Assembly (NCBI GenBank): GCA_937943575.1
Contig: CALEAV010000002.1
Coordinates: forward strand, 1-64,000
Direction: 5' to 3'
DNA length: 64,000 nucleotides
From: an uncultured bacterium
Lineage (GTDB): Bacteria > Desulfobacterota > Desulfobaccia > Desulfobaccales > 0-14-0-80-60-11
Under the pieces are notes generated by a model. It had not been told where the DNA came from, did no database searches, and saw nothing but the letters and a program-made list of their open reading frames with translations. The translations under genes and the position numbers were made by a program. Of this stretch, positions 36,079 to 45,083 are shown one piece after another. Numbering within the stretch: position 1 is the first letter of the stretch; the number at the start of each line of letters is the position of its first letter.

Positions 36079-37473
36079 GTGGTGCGCCTTTTTCTCCTCA
36101 GCGGCATGTTTCTCCTGTGCCTGGGACCCCTGGCTCCGGCGGCGGCTGCCCCTCCCCTCACCCTGGAGGAGGCCGTCCTTACCGCTTTGCGGCACCATCC
36201 GGGGCTCAAGGCCGCCGGCCTGGAGGTCACCGCCGCCCAGGCGGAGGTGGCCAAGGCCCGGGCCCGCTTCCTCCCCCGCCTGGATTTCGCTGAGACCTAC
36301 ACCTACTCCAACAGCCCCTCCCAGGTGTTCATGAGCAAGCTGAATCAGCGGCGCTTTGCCGGGGAGGATTTCCTGCTGGACAATCTCAATCATCCCTCCC
36401 CCTACGGCAATTTCCGGAGCGCCCTCACCTTAAGCCAGCCGCTGTTCCAGGCCGGGGAGGCCGCCCTGGGCTACCAGCAGGCCAGGCTGGGCCGGGAGAT
36501 GGCCCAGGCCCAGGCCCTCACAAGGCGCCAGGAGGTCATCTTCCAGGTCATCCGGGCCTACTTCGGCCTGCACCTGGCCCGGGAACGCCACCGGGTCATC
36601 CGCCAGGCCCTGGAGACCGCCCGGCGGCACCGGCAATTGGTGCAGCAGCGCTATGACGCCGGGGCGGTGATCCGTGCCGATGTGCTCTCCGCCGAGGTGC
36701 ACCTGGCCAAGATGAAACAGGAGGAGATGAGCGCCGCGGCCCAAGTGGGGGTGGGCCAAAGCGCCCTGGACACCGCGGTGGGGAAGCCCGACACCGCCCT
36801 GCGCCCCCTGGCCCCCGCCCCCCAGGAGCCGGCGCCGCTGCCGGGGGCAGTGGAGGAGCTCCTGAAGACCGCCCACGCCAGGCGGCCGGACCTCCGGGAG
36901 ATCCGGCTGGCCGCCCAATCAGCCCACAAAGAGACCACCAAGGCCCGGCTGAATCACCTCCCCCGGGCGAAGCTGGTGGCGGAATACGAGGTGGACCAGC
37001 GCCGCCTCTTCGGCCCCTCCGGGGACAGCTTCACCGTCATGGCCCTGGTGCACTTTAACCTGTTCAACGGCCTGGCGGACCTGGCCCGGCAGCGGCAGGC
37101 CGCCGCCCGGGAGGCCAAGGTCCGGGAGCTGGAGCGGGAACTGATGGACCACATCCGGCATCAGGTGACGGAGGCGGCCCTGCACCTCAAAACGGCCCGG
37201 GAGCGCTACCAGGTGGCCAACGCGGTGGTGGCCGAGGCCCAGGAGAGCCTGCGCCTCATCCGCCTCCGGTATCAGGAGGGCCTCACCCTGCTCCTGGACC
37301 TGCTCAGCGCCGAGGATGCCGCCAAGGAGGCGGAGCTCCGGCGCCTGGAGGCCCTCTTCGACACCCATCTGGCCCACGCCGGACTGGAGCTGGCCCTGGG
37401 GACGCTGACCGGTCCGCCGGCAGGCCCCTCCCCCGGTGGCTCTGAGGCCTCAGACACGGGGGCGGCACCATGA
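36079..37473 (+). CDS. TolC-family outer membrane efflux protein
   Basis: 464 aa with a signal peptide (1-24, AAAAPPLTLEEAV start of mature). Two TolC-like halves: ALRHHPGLKAAGLEVTAAQAEVAKARARFLPRLDF and the second repeat RRPDLREIRLAAQSAHKETTKARLNHLPRAKLVAEYEV; periplasmic coiled coils ELMDHIRHQVTEAALHLKTARERYQVA; the C-terminus is Pro/Gly-rich. GTG 36079 has GGGGGAA 10 nt upstream (GTG 36082 and ATG 36106 are alternatives). Exit duct of the tripartite pump with the next two genes; its stop overlaps the adaptor ATG by four bases. Confidence 0.9.
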   Translation: MVRLFLLSGMFLLCLGPLAPAAAAPPLTLEEAVLTALRHHPGLKAAGLEVTAAQAEVAKARARFLPRLDFAETYTYSNSPSQVFMSKLNQRRFAGEDFLLDNLNHPSPYGNFRSALTLSQPLFQAGEAALGYQQARLGREMAQAQALTRRQEVIFQVIRAYFGLHLARERHRVIRQALETARRHRQLVQQRYDAGAVIRADVLSAEVHLAKMKQEEMSAAAQVGVGQSALDTAVGKPDTALRPLAPAPQEPAPLPGAVEELLKTAHARRPDLREIRLAAQSAHKETTKARLNHLPRAKLVAEYEVDQRRLFGPSGDSFTVMALVHFNLFNGLADLARQRQAAAREAKVRELERELMDHIRHQVTEAALHLKTARERYQVANAVVAEAQESLRLIRLRYQEGLTLLLDLLSAEDAAKEAELRRLEALFDTHLAHAGLELALGTLTGPPAGPSPGGSEASDTGAAP

Positions 37474-38534
37474 CCCAGGAACCGGGCTCCCGCAGACGCC
37501 TCTTCGGTCAGGCGACCCTCACGGTGGCAGTGGTCCTGGTGATGGCCTGGCTGGCCGGCTTGCTGGAATTCGGCAGGATCGCACCGGGGACTGCGAGGCC
37601 ACCGGCCCCGCCCCCGCCTGGCAGGGTGCTGACAGTAAAGGAACAGCCCCTGCCCCGGGCACTCGCCGTCCCCGGGCGGGTGATCTCCCAGAGCCTCACC
37701 CGGGTGGCCGCCCAGGTGCCGGGGCGGGTGGAGCAGATTTCCGTGCAGGTGGGCGACCGGGTGAAGGCCGGGCAGCCCCTGGTGCGTCTGAGGGCGGCGG
37801 AATATGAGGCCCGGGTGAGCCAGGCCCGGGCAGCGGCGGCCCAGGCGCAGGCGGAGCTCACCCGGGTTACGGCGGACTACGAGCGCTACCGCCGGCTCCT
37901 GCGCGAAGGCGCCGTAAGCCCCCGGGAGTTCGAGGCCATGGAGGCACGCTTCCGGGCCGCCCGGGCCGCCCTCAGCCAGGCCCAGGCCCAGGAGCGGGAG
38001 GCGGCGGTGTTCAGGGGCTACACCCTCCTCACTGCGCCGGTGGCCGGGGTGGTGGCGGCCCGGCCGGCGGCGGTGGGCGACCTGGCCCAACCCGGCCTGC
38101 CCCTGCTTACCCTGTATGATCCGGCCGAGCTGCAGGTGGAGGCGGATGTCAGCGAAGACCAGCGCCGGCTCCTGGCCCCCGGGACGCAGGTGGAGGTCGC
38201 GGTGCCCGCGGTCGGCTATGAGGGCCGCCTCCCTCTGGCCGAAGTCTTTCCCTTGAGCCAGAGCGACAGCCGGACCTTCACGGTGCGCACCGCCCGCCTC
38301 GCCGCGGAGGGCCTGACCCCGGGCATGTACGCCCACCTGCGCCTGCCCCTGCCGGAGGCCCGGGTGGTGGCCGTCCCCCGGGCGGCCCTGAAACGGGTGG
38401 GGCAGCTCACCCTGGTGGAGGTGGCCACCGACGCCGGCCCGGTCCCCCGGCCGGTGCAGCCGGGCGCCGAGGTGGGGGAGCTGGTGGAGATCCTCTCCGG
38501 CCTGAGGCCGGGAGAGCAGATCATCGTGCCGTAA
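37470..38534 (+). CDS. RND efflux periplasmic adaptor (membrane fusion protein)
   Basis: 354 aa. N-terminal anchor helix (about 14-32), barrel-sandwich/lipoyl halves AAQVPGRVEQISVQVGDRVKAGQPLVRL (about 78-106) and VFRGYTLLTAPVAGVVAARPAAVGDLA (about 180-206) around a coiled-coil hairpin (YEARVSQARAAAAQAQAELTRVTADYERYRRLLREG), then beta-barrel and membrane-proximal domains. Bridges the RND pump and TolC-type channel. Translationally coupled to the upstream gene. Confidence 0.9.
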   Translation: MTQEPGSRRRLFGQATLTVAVVLVMAWLAGLLEFGRIAPGTARPPAPPPPGRVLTVKEQPLPRALAVPGRVISQSLTRVAAQVPGRVEQISVQVGDRVKAGQPLVRLRAAEYEARVSQARAAAAQAQAELTRVTADYERYRRLLREGAVSPREFEAMEARFRAARAALSQAQAQEREAAVFRGYTLLTAPVAGVVAARPAAVGDLAQPGLPLLTLYDPAELQVEADVSEDQRRLLAPGTQVEVAVPAVGYEGRLPLAEVFPLSQSDSRTFTVRTARLAAEGLTPGMYAHLRLPLPEARVVAVPRAALKRVGQLTLVEVATDAGPVPRPVQPGAEVGELVEILSGLRPGEQIIVP

Positions 38535-38667
38535 GGGAGGGCGGGACGGCAGGGACACCCCACCCGGTTCGCACCCCCTCTCCCTGTCGTCGAGGTCCAG
38601 GGACGAGGGTCCAGGGTGGCTCCCCGGCTTCCGCCCCTGACAAGCGCTCGGCAGAGCTGACCGGAGC

Positions 38668-41600
38668 ATGGACAACGCCCCCGACAAACCCCAACTGGGC
38701 CTCACCGCCCGCCTGGTGGAGGTCTTCCTCACCTCCAAGCTCCCCACCATCTTCATCCTCATCAGCCTGTTGGCCGGGGCGGCGGCGCTTCTGGCCACTC
38801 CCCGGGAGGAGGACCCGCAGATCCGGGTGCCCATGGTGGATGTCCTCATCCGCCTCCCCGGGGCCCAGCCCCAGGAGGTGGAAAACCTGGTGGTCATCAA
38901 TCTGGAGAAGAAGCTCTGGGAGATGGACGGCCTGGAGGACCTCTACTCCCTGGCCCGGCCCGGCTTCGCGGTGGTGACCGCCAAGTTCCGGGTGGGGGAG
39001 CGCATGGAGGACGCCCTGGTGAAGACCTACAACCAGGTCTTCTCCAACCTCGACCAGGTGCCCTCCGGGGTGGCGGGCTGGGTGGTGAAGCCCATGGGCA
39101 TCGATGACGTGCCCATCCTGACCCTCACCCTGTGGAGCCCCCGGGCGGACGACCATGAGCTCCGGAGGGTGGCGGACGAACTGCTGCACCGGCTGCAGAA
39201 CATCCCCGACACCGCCCGCACCTTCGTGGTGGCCGGCACCCGGCGCCAGCTCCGGGTCATCCCGGACCCCCCACGGCTGGCAGCCCGGCACCTGGACCTC
39301 CTGGACCTGGTGCGGGCCCTGGAGGCCGGCAATGTCAACCTGCCGGCGGGGCACTTCTCGCGCCAGGACCGGGAGTATCTCCTGGAGGCCGGGCCCTTCT
39401 TCCGCAGCGCCCGGGAGGTGGCCCGCCTGGTGGTGGGGGTGCATCAGGGCAAACCGGTCTTTCTGGAAGAAGTAGCCGAAGTCACCGACGGCCCCGAGGA
39501 GCCGGTGGAGCTGAGCCGCCTCGTCTTCGGCCCGGCCCATGGCACTCTACCCCCGGGGGTGGAGCCCGGCCGCTTCTACCCCGCGGTGACCCTGGCCTTC
39601 GCCAAACGCCCCGGGACCAACGCCGTGGCGGTGGCCGAGGGGCTGCTGGCCCGCATCGGGGAGCTGAAAGGGCAGATCCTGCCCCCGGATATCTACGCCG
39701 AGGTGACCCGCAACTACGGCCGCACCGCCAACGACAAGGTGAACAAGCTCCTGAGGGAGCTTTTGATTGCGGTGCTCTCCATCACCCTGCTCCTCACCCT
39801 GGCCCTGGGCTGGCGGGAGGCCCTCATCGTGGCCCTGGCGGTGCCCCTGACCCTGGCCATCACCCTCACCGGCAATATGCTCTTCGGCTACACCATCAAC
39901 CGGGTGACCCTCTTTGCCCTCATCCTCTCCCTGGGCCTCCTGGTGGACGACCCCATCATCGATGTGGAGAACATCCACCGCCACTTCCAGTTGCGCCTCC
40001 ACCCGCCCCTGGAGGCCACCTTGGTGGCGGTGGATGAGGTGCGGGCCCCCACCATTTTGGCCACCTTTACGGTGATCATCAGCTTTCTCCCCCTGTTCTT
40101 CGTCACCGGCATGATGGGCCCTTACATGCGGCCCATGCCGGTGAACGTGCCCCTGGCCATGCTCATGAGCCTGGTGGTGGCCTTCACCGTCACCCCCTGG
40201 GCCACCTACCACCTGCTGAAAGGAGAATACGGCCGGGAGGCCAGGCCCTTCGTGCTGGAGGAGACCCGGGTCTATCGTCTCTACAGCCGCCTCATGACCC
40301 CCCTCCTCACCCGGGACCGCCTGGCCCGGCTGTTTCTGGCGGGGATGGTGCTGCTTTTCTGCGTCGCCCTGCTTTTGCCGGTGGTGGGCCTGGTGCCCCT
40401 GAAGATGCTCCCCTTTGACAACAAGGATGAGCTCCTGGTGGTGGCGGACCTGCCGGAGGACACCCCCCTGGAGGGCACCCAGCGGGCCCTCACCGACCTG
40501 GCCGCCTATCTCTCCCGGGTCAACGAGGTGGACCACGCCGTCACCTTCGCCGGGGTGACCTCCCCCATGGACTTCAACGGCCTGGTGCGCCACTACTATC
40601 TCAAGCGCGGCCCCTCGGTGGGGGAGATTCGGGTGAAGCTGGCGGACAAGCACCACCGGGCCGCCGCCAGCCACGCCATCGCCCTGCGCCTGCGGCCGGA
40701 GCTCACCCGCCTGGCGGCCAGGCACGGGGTGCGCCTGAAAATCGTGGAGGTGCCCCCGGGGCCGCCGGTCCTGCAGACCCTGGTGGGGGAGGTGTACGGG
40801 CCCCCCGGTGCCGCCTACGAGGAGCTCATCGCCGCCGCCCGGCCCCTGGAGGCCCTATTCCGGGAGACCCCGGGGGTGGTGGACGTGGACACTTCCGTGG
40901 AGGCCGACCGCCCCCGCTGGCGCTTCCTCATCGACCGGGAGAAGGCGGCTTTGAGTGGCCTCACCCCGGCGCAGATCGCCCGCAGCCTGGCCCTTGCCCA
41001 GGGGGGGGAGCCCGTGGGCCGGCTCCACGAGGAGACCGAACGCCTGCCCCTGGAGATCGTCCTGCGGTGGCCCCGGGCGGAGCGCTCGACCCCGGAAACC
41101 CTGGGCCAGCTGCGCCTTAAGAGCCCCACCGGAAGCCTGGTGCCGCTCACGGAGCTGGGGGAGTTTGTCCTGGACACCGCGCCTCAGCCCATCATGCGCA
41201 AGAACCTGGAGCGGGTGGTCTTCGTCACCGGCGACACCGCCGGCGCCAGCCCGGTGAATGCCATCCTGCACCTCATGGGCGAGGCCCGGCGCCGCCCTCT
41301 GCCCCCCGGCTTCCGGGTGAACTGGGCCGGGGAGGGGGAGTGGAAGATCACCGTGGAGGTCTTCCGGGACCTGGGGCTGGCCTTTGCCGGGGCTTTGGTG
41401 GGCATTTACCTCCTTTTGGTCCTCCAGACCCAGTCCTACGGCCTGCCCCTGGTCATCATGGTGGCCATCCCCCTCACCCTCATCGGGGTGATGCCCGGCT
41501 TTGCCCTCTTAAACCTCCTCTTTGCCGGGAAGGTGGCGGGCTATGCCGACCCCATCTATTTCACCGCCACCGCCATGATCGGCCTCATCGCCCTGGCGGG

Positions 41601-41883
41601 CATCGTGGTGCGCAATTCCATCATCCTCATTGACTTTATTCACCACCACCTGGAGCGAGGCCTGCCCCTGAAGGAGGCGGTGCTCAATTCCGGGGCGGTG
41701 CGCTTCCGGCCCATTTTGCTGACTGCCGGGGCCGCCATGTTCGGCTCCTGGGTCATCACCCTGGACCCCATCTTCTCCGGCCTGGCCTGGTCCTTCATCT
41801 TCGGCCTCTTTGCCTCCACCGCCTTCTCTCTGGTGGTGGTGCCCCTGATCTTCTACCGCCTGGCCCGCCGCAGCACTCCGTGA
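38668..41883 (+). CDS. RND efflux transporter permease (HAE family)
   Basis: 1071 aa, the usual size of AcrB/HAE pumps, about 12 helices. Pattern: TM1 ILISLLAGAAALLATPREEDPQIRVPMVDVLI, porter domains, the central helix block ALAVPLTLAITLTGNMLFGYTINRVTLFALILSLGLLVDDPIIDVENIHRH with the proton-relay Asp pair (LLVDDPI) in helix 4, and the second-half block AMIGLIALAGIVVRNSIILIDFIHHH. Periplasmic repeats with GAQPQEVENLV and SVEADRPRWRFLIDREKAALSGLT. Substrate not predictable. 133 nt after the adaptor, probably the same transcript. Confidence 0.92.
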   Translation: MDNAPDKPQLGLTARLVEVFLTSKLPTIFILISLLAGAAALLATPREEDPQIRVPMVDVLIRLPGAQPQEVENLVVINLEKKLWEMDGLEDLYSLARPGFAVVTAKFRVGERMEDALVKTYNQVFSNLDQVPSGVAGWVVKPMGIDDVPILTLTLWSPRADDHELRRVADELLHRLQNIPDTARTFVVAGTRRQLRVIPDPPRLAARHLDLLDLVRALEAGNVNLPAGHFSRQDREYLLEAGPFFRSAREVARLVVGVHQGKPVFLEEVAEVTDGPEEPVELSRLVFGPAHGTLPPGVEPGRFYPAVTLAFAKRPGTNAVAVAEGLLARIGELKGQILPPDIYAEVTRNYGRTANDKVNKLLRELLIAVLSITLLLTLALGWREALIVALAVPLTLAITLTGNMLFGYTINRVTLFALILSLGLLVDDPIIDVENIHRHFQLRLHPPLEATLVAVDEVRAPTILATFTVIISFLPLFFVTGMMGPYMRPMPVNVPLAMLMSLVVAFTVTPWATYHLLKGEYGREARPFVLEETRVYRLYSRLMTPLLTRDRLARLFLAGMVLLFCVALLLPVVGLVPLKMLPFDNKDELLVVADLPEDTPLEGTQRALTDLAAYLSRVNEVDHAVTFAGVTSPMDFNGLVRHYYLKRGPSVGEIRVKLADKHHRAAASHAIALRLRPELTRLAARHGVRLKIVEVPPGPPVLQTLVGEVYGPPGAAYEELIAAARPLEALFRETPGVVDVDTSVEADRPRWRFLIDREKAALSGLTPAQIARSLALAQGGEPVGRLHEETERLPLEIVLRWPRAERSTPETLGQLRLKSPTGSLVPLTELGEFVLDTAPQPIMRKNLERVVFVTGDTAGASPVNAILHLMGEARRRPLPPGFRVNWAGEGEWKITVEVFRDLGLAFAGALVGIYLLLVLQTQSYGLPLVIMVAIPLTLIGVMPGFALLNLLFAGKVAGYADPIYFTATAMIGLIALAGIVVRNSIILIDFIHHHLERGLPLKEAVLNSGAVRFRPILLTAGAAMFGSWVITLDPIFSGLAWSFIFGLFASTAFSLVVVPLIFYRLARRSTP

Positions 41884-41930
41884 CCCTGGCCAGGAGGGGC
41901 TTCCGGTTGCGGCTCCCTCTCCACTTTTGG

Positions 41931-41959
41931 TTGACAGCGGGGTCAGCTTTCGCTATGGT
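41931..41959 (+). promoter_or_regulatory. Sigma70-type promoter of the methyltransferase-TonB-SBP operon
   Basis: TTGACA (41931-41936), 17-nt spacer, TATGGT (41954-41959). The start point would be near 41966, giving a leader of about 170 nt to ATG 42140. Confidence 0.7.
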
Positions 41960-41965
41960 GACCGG

Positions 41966-42134
41966 CAACGAGGGATGAACCCCGGCGCCCGGCCTGAAGC
42001 GCCGCCGCGCCCCGCGGCCCTGCCCGGCCGCGTCTCTGATGTGAGCGACCTCCTCAGCCTGGCCGGCTGAGAAGGGGCAAAATCACCCGAGCCATGAAGG
42101 CTGCTGCGACGCACGCGGCTTTCATGGCTTTTTT
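41966..42134 (+). promoter_or_regulatory. Structured leader RNA ending in a terminator (candidate attenuator/riboswitch)
   Basis: Successive inverted repeats: GGG-ATGAA-CCC at the 5' end, GGCGC/GCGCC, CGCGGCC/GGCCGCG, CTCAGCC/GGCTGAG (about 42052-42070), then the terminator at 42091-42134. The element does not show the B12 box, TPP, SAM or other patterns I know, so the ligand and even the mode (riboswitch, protein, leader peptide) are open. Confidence 0.45.
42091..42134 (+). terminator. Intrinsic terminator abutting the methyltransferase start
   Basis: GCCATGAA (42091-42098) / TTCATGGC (42121-42128), extended inward by further G-C and G-U pairs to about 14 bp, followed by six T (42129-42134). 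ATG 42140 follows within 6 nt, leaving no ribosome site, as expected of an attenuator. Confidence 0.8.
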
Positions 42135-42139
42135 CATTT

Positions 42140-42940
42140 ATGGCAGGCTCTGGTCCTTTGCACGTGCTCGCTGCACCCGGCGCTCTCAGTCCCCGGTCCG
42201 AAGTCCGACGGGTGGAATCGCTCCCGGCCCATATCCGGGACCTGGCCTATTGGGAGGCCCAGGTCCCCTGGCACCGGCTGTGGCTGAGCCACAATGACTA
42301 CCACCGGCCTGTGCTCGCCTTTCTTTCGCCCCGGGTGCGCCCGGGCTGGCGGGTGTTGGAGGTGGGGGCGGGAAACGGCGTGCTGGCCCTGCCTCTGGAG
42401 GCCCAGGGCTGCCGGGTGACGGCCCTGGAACCCTGCCGGGGGATGCAGGGCCTGCTCGGGGAGGAATGCCGGCGCCGGGGCCTGGCGCCCCAGCGTTTGG
42501 AACCCCGCCCCTGGGAGGACCTGCCCCTTTCGGAGGCGGCCGGCTACGACCTCATCCTGGCCTGCAACAGCCTGCAGGTCTGCGCCGGCGGCTTTGACGC
42601 GGCCTTCCGGAAACTCTTTGCCGGCGCCCCCCGGCATGTGTGCGTCATCAGCGAAGTGGGCTGGGAGCGGCTTCTCCGGCCGGGGGGGACCCCGGGCTAC
42701 CGCCTGGACTGTCTTTGTCTTTACCGCCCCGGGAGTTCTTACGCCTACCGCCATCCCAGGGAAGCGGTGGCGCATCTGCGCCATCGGCTGAGACGCCCGC
42801 CCACCCCGGAGGAGGCGGCGGACCTGAGGCGGCGTCTGGTTTTTCATCAGGGCCGCTGGTGGCTGCCGGAGGTGGCCCGGGTGGGGATCTTCTGGTGGGA
42901 GAGAGAGGATATCCGGAACCCCCAAGGAGGTTTGGCATGA
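42140..42940 (+). CDS. Class I SAM-dependent methyltransferase
   Basis: 266 aa. Motif I VLEVGAGNGVLALPLEAQG (about 72-90), motif II acidic CRVTALEPCRG, motif IV YDLILACNSLQVC (about 136-148). No signal peptide. ATG 42140 directly follows the terminator U tract and has no ribosome site; initiation downstream (for example at GTG 42211) is possible because residues before VESLPAHIRDLAYWEAQ are low-complexity. Its stop overlaps the TonB receptor ATG by four bases. Methyl acceptor unknown; together with the receptor it might modify or respond to an imported metal complex, as inference. Confidence 0.75.
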   Translation: MAGSGPLHVLAAPGALSPRSEVRRVESLPAHIRDLAYWEAQVPWHRLWLSHNDYHRPVLAFLSPRVRPGWRVLEVGAGNGVLALPLEAQGCRVTALEPCRGMQGLLGEECRRRGLAPQRLEPRPWEDLPLSEAAGYDLILACNSLQVCAGGFDAAFRKLFAGAPRHVCVISEVGWERLLRPGGTPGYRLDCLCLYRPGSSYAYRHPREAVAHLRHRLRRPPTPEEAADLRRRLVFHQGRWWLPEVARVGIFWWEREDIRNPQGGLA

Positions 42941-45081
42941 CGAGACTGGGCTTACTGATATCGGCACTCATCCTTGTCAGCGGCATGGCGGCCGCCGCCG
43001 GGGAAGGATCGGAGAAAAGGATCCCGGAACTCTTTTTGCTGCAGGAGCTGGAGATCACCGAGAGGGAATTGCAGAGCAATATCGACACCCCCAATATGAC
43101 GGTGATCAAGCCGGAGGTCCTCCTCCAGGGGCTGGGCACCACCCTGGACGGCGCCCTGAAACGCCTCCCGGGGGTGGACGTGCAGCGGCTCCAGGAGGTG
43201 GGGGGCGCCCTGGATGACGACTCCATCCGCATCCGGGGCTTCGGGGCCCGGCGGATTCTGGTGACCATTGACGGCCGGCCCCTGAACACCCCGGGCACCG
43301 CCGGAGGCCACTTCATCGACTGGACCACCATCCCTTTAAACAACATTGAGCGCATCGAGCTCATCAAGGGAGTGAGCGACCCCCGCTACGGCAACACCCT
43401 GGGGGGAGTGATCAACCTGGTGACCAAAAAACCCACCCCACGGCCCCAGGTGGAGGTGCAAACCGGGCTGGCCCGCTTCGATACCGCCTCCGTCAACTTC
43501 TTCCATGGCTGGCGGCCGGGAGCCGGGCCCCTGGAGTACTCCGTGAGCGGCGGCTACGCCTCCAGCGACGGCTACCTGGACAACGGCCGCTTCCGCATCA
43601 AAAACCTCAATCTCTACGCCGGGTTGCATGTGCCTTGGCAGGGGAAGCTCTTCGGAAACGTCCAGCTCCTCTCCCTCACCAGGGGCTTTTTGGTGAACAA
43701 CCGCCTGAGCAAGGATTATGACTCGCCCCTGTATGACAGCCCCCGCAACCCCCAGTTCCCGGCCTCCGACGGGGACATCATGTATGGCGGCATGGGAGCG
43801 TACCCGGAACCCGGAAGCTTCTGGACCCGGGAGCGGGTGATTTTCGATGTGGGCTATGAGCAGAAGCTCCTCGAGGGCCTCTTTCAGGCCCGCTTCTGGA
43901 AGAACTACGGCCAAAGGGAGGCCTTCAACACCAGGGCCGCCCTTAGCCGGGTGTTCCACAAGAAATTCTTCGACGACGACTCCCACGGCTTTGACGGCCG
44001 TTACCGCCACCCCTGGGGTCGCCACACCCTCACCCTGGGGGTGGACTACTGCCGCTTTCTGGATCGGGGGGACAAGCTCTTCCCCGATGACTTCCGGTAT
44101 TCCCGGCCGGGATTCCCCCGCCAGAACGCCAACTATGTCAATTCCCGGGTCCTGGGCGTCTATCTCATGGATGACTTAAAGCTCACGGACAGGCTGATCC
44201 TCACCCCGGGGCTGAGGTATTCCCGCATGGAGGCCAGCCCCGGGCCGGCAGGGCGGGCGGCCCCCGACCTCATCCAACGGGACCTGACCCAGGAGGGGGT
44301 CTCCCCGTCCCTGAAGCTGACCTATCTCCTGGGGGAGGACAGCCTGGCCTACCTCAGCGTGGCCCGGGCCCTCCGCCTGGCCACCCCGCCGGAGTACTTC
44401 TGGCACTTCACCCAGGACAGTGACTTCGCCGAGGTCTTCAGCCGCCTGCCCCTCAAAAAAGAGGACGGTCTGCTCCTGCAGGGGGGAGTGAAGTACAACT
44501 GGCGGGGGAAGACCATGCTGGGCGTGTCCCCCTATTTCTATTACATCAATGATTTTATTCATTTCGATCTGATCAATTTTGTTTCCTACAATATTGACCG
44601 GGCCGTCCTTTACGGCATTGAACTGGAGGCGGCCCACAAACTGCCCTGGGGGTTCACCGTTTTCGCCAATTACACCTTCCAGAAGAGCCGGACGTCTGGC
44701 GACCCGCTGGTTGACCGGTTGGTGGCCCCCCAGGACCGGGGTTTCAAAGAAATCCCGGCGTTGCCGGCCCATAAAATCAACGCCGGCATTCAGTACAAGG
44801 GCAAGTATAAGGAGAAGATCGCCCTCTACCTCAGCTTTGTCTCCGATCAGAAGGTCATCTATAACAACAACACTCTGTTCAACACCGACCTGCGGGTGCG
44901 GCGACAGCCGGCTTACGTCACCCTGGACCTGGAAGGCTCGGTCCCCATCCGCTGGCGGGGGCGGGAACACCTGGAACTCTATGGCTTTTTGCATAACCTG
45001 ACGGATGCGCGCTATCAGGAACGCTTCGGCTACCGGGCCGCACCCTTCACCGTCGGCGGCGGCCTCAAGTTGAAATATTGA
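42937..45081 (+). CDS. TonB-dependent outer membrane receptor
   Basis: 714 aa from ATG 42937 (AGGAGG 8 nt upstream). Signal peptide (1-21, MAAAAGEG), plug domain LDGALKRLPGVDVQRLQEVGGALDDDSIRIRGFGARRILVTIDGRPLN and IERIELIKGVSDPRYGNTLGGVINLVTKKP (about 60-165), then a 22-strand beta barrel with alternating aromatic residues, ending in a hydrophobic strand and C-terminal Tyr (GGGLKLKY). Imports a ligand (siderophore, corrinoid, metal chelate or peptide) across the outer membrane using TonB energy; specificity unknown. A longer in-frame 5' extension lies inside the methyltransferase and is rejected. Confidence 0.93.
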   Translation: MTRLGLLISALILVSGMAAAAGEGSEKRIPELFLLQELEITERELQSNIDTPNMTVIKPEVLLQGLGTTLDGALKRLPGVDVQRLQEVGGALDDDSIRIRGFGARRILVTIDGRPLNTPGTAGGHFIDWTTIPLNNIERIELIKGVSDPRYGNTLGGVINLVTKKPTPRPQVEVQTGLARFDTASVNFFHGWRPGAGPLEYSVSGGYASSDGYLDNGRFRIKNLNLYAGLHVPWQGKLFGNVQLLSLTRGFLVNNRLSKDYDSPLYDSPRNPQFPASDGDIMYGGMGAYPEPGSFWTRERVIFDVGYEQKLLEGLFQARFWKNYGQREAFNTRAALSRVFHKKFFDDDSHGFDGRYRHPWGRHTLTLGVDYCRFLDRGDKLFPDDFRYSRPGFPRQNANYVNSRVLGVYLMDDLKLTDRLILTPGLRYSRMEASPGPAGRAAPDLIQRDLTQEGVSPSLKLTYLLGEDSLAYLSVARALRLATPPEYFWHFTQDSDFAEVFSRLPLKKEDGLLLQGGVKYNWRGKTMLGVSPYFYYINDFIHFDLINFVSYNIDRAVLYGIELEAAHKLPWGFTVFANYTFQKSRTSGDPLVDRLVAPQDRGFKEIPALPAHKINAGIQYKGKYKEKIALYLSFVSDQKVIYNNNTLFNTDLRVRRQPAYVTLDLEGSVPIRWRGREHLELYGFLHNLTDARYQERFGYRAAPFTVGGGLKLKY

Positions 45082-45083
45082 GC

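Noticed and set aside
41966-42134. The leader being a cobalamin, TPP or SAM riboswitch
   Set aside because: No B12 box, no TPP CUGAGA/GAUGA pair in the right arrangement and no SAM-I core; only hairpins and a terminator are visible.
42640-42936. 5' extension of the TonB receptor gene
   Set aside because: It lies inside the methyltransferase coding region in another frame; ATG 42937 has AGGAGG and a signal peptide follows.
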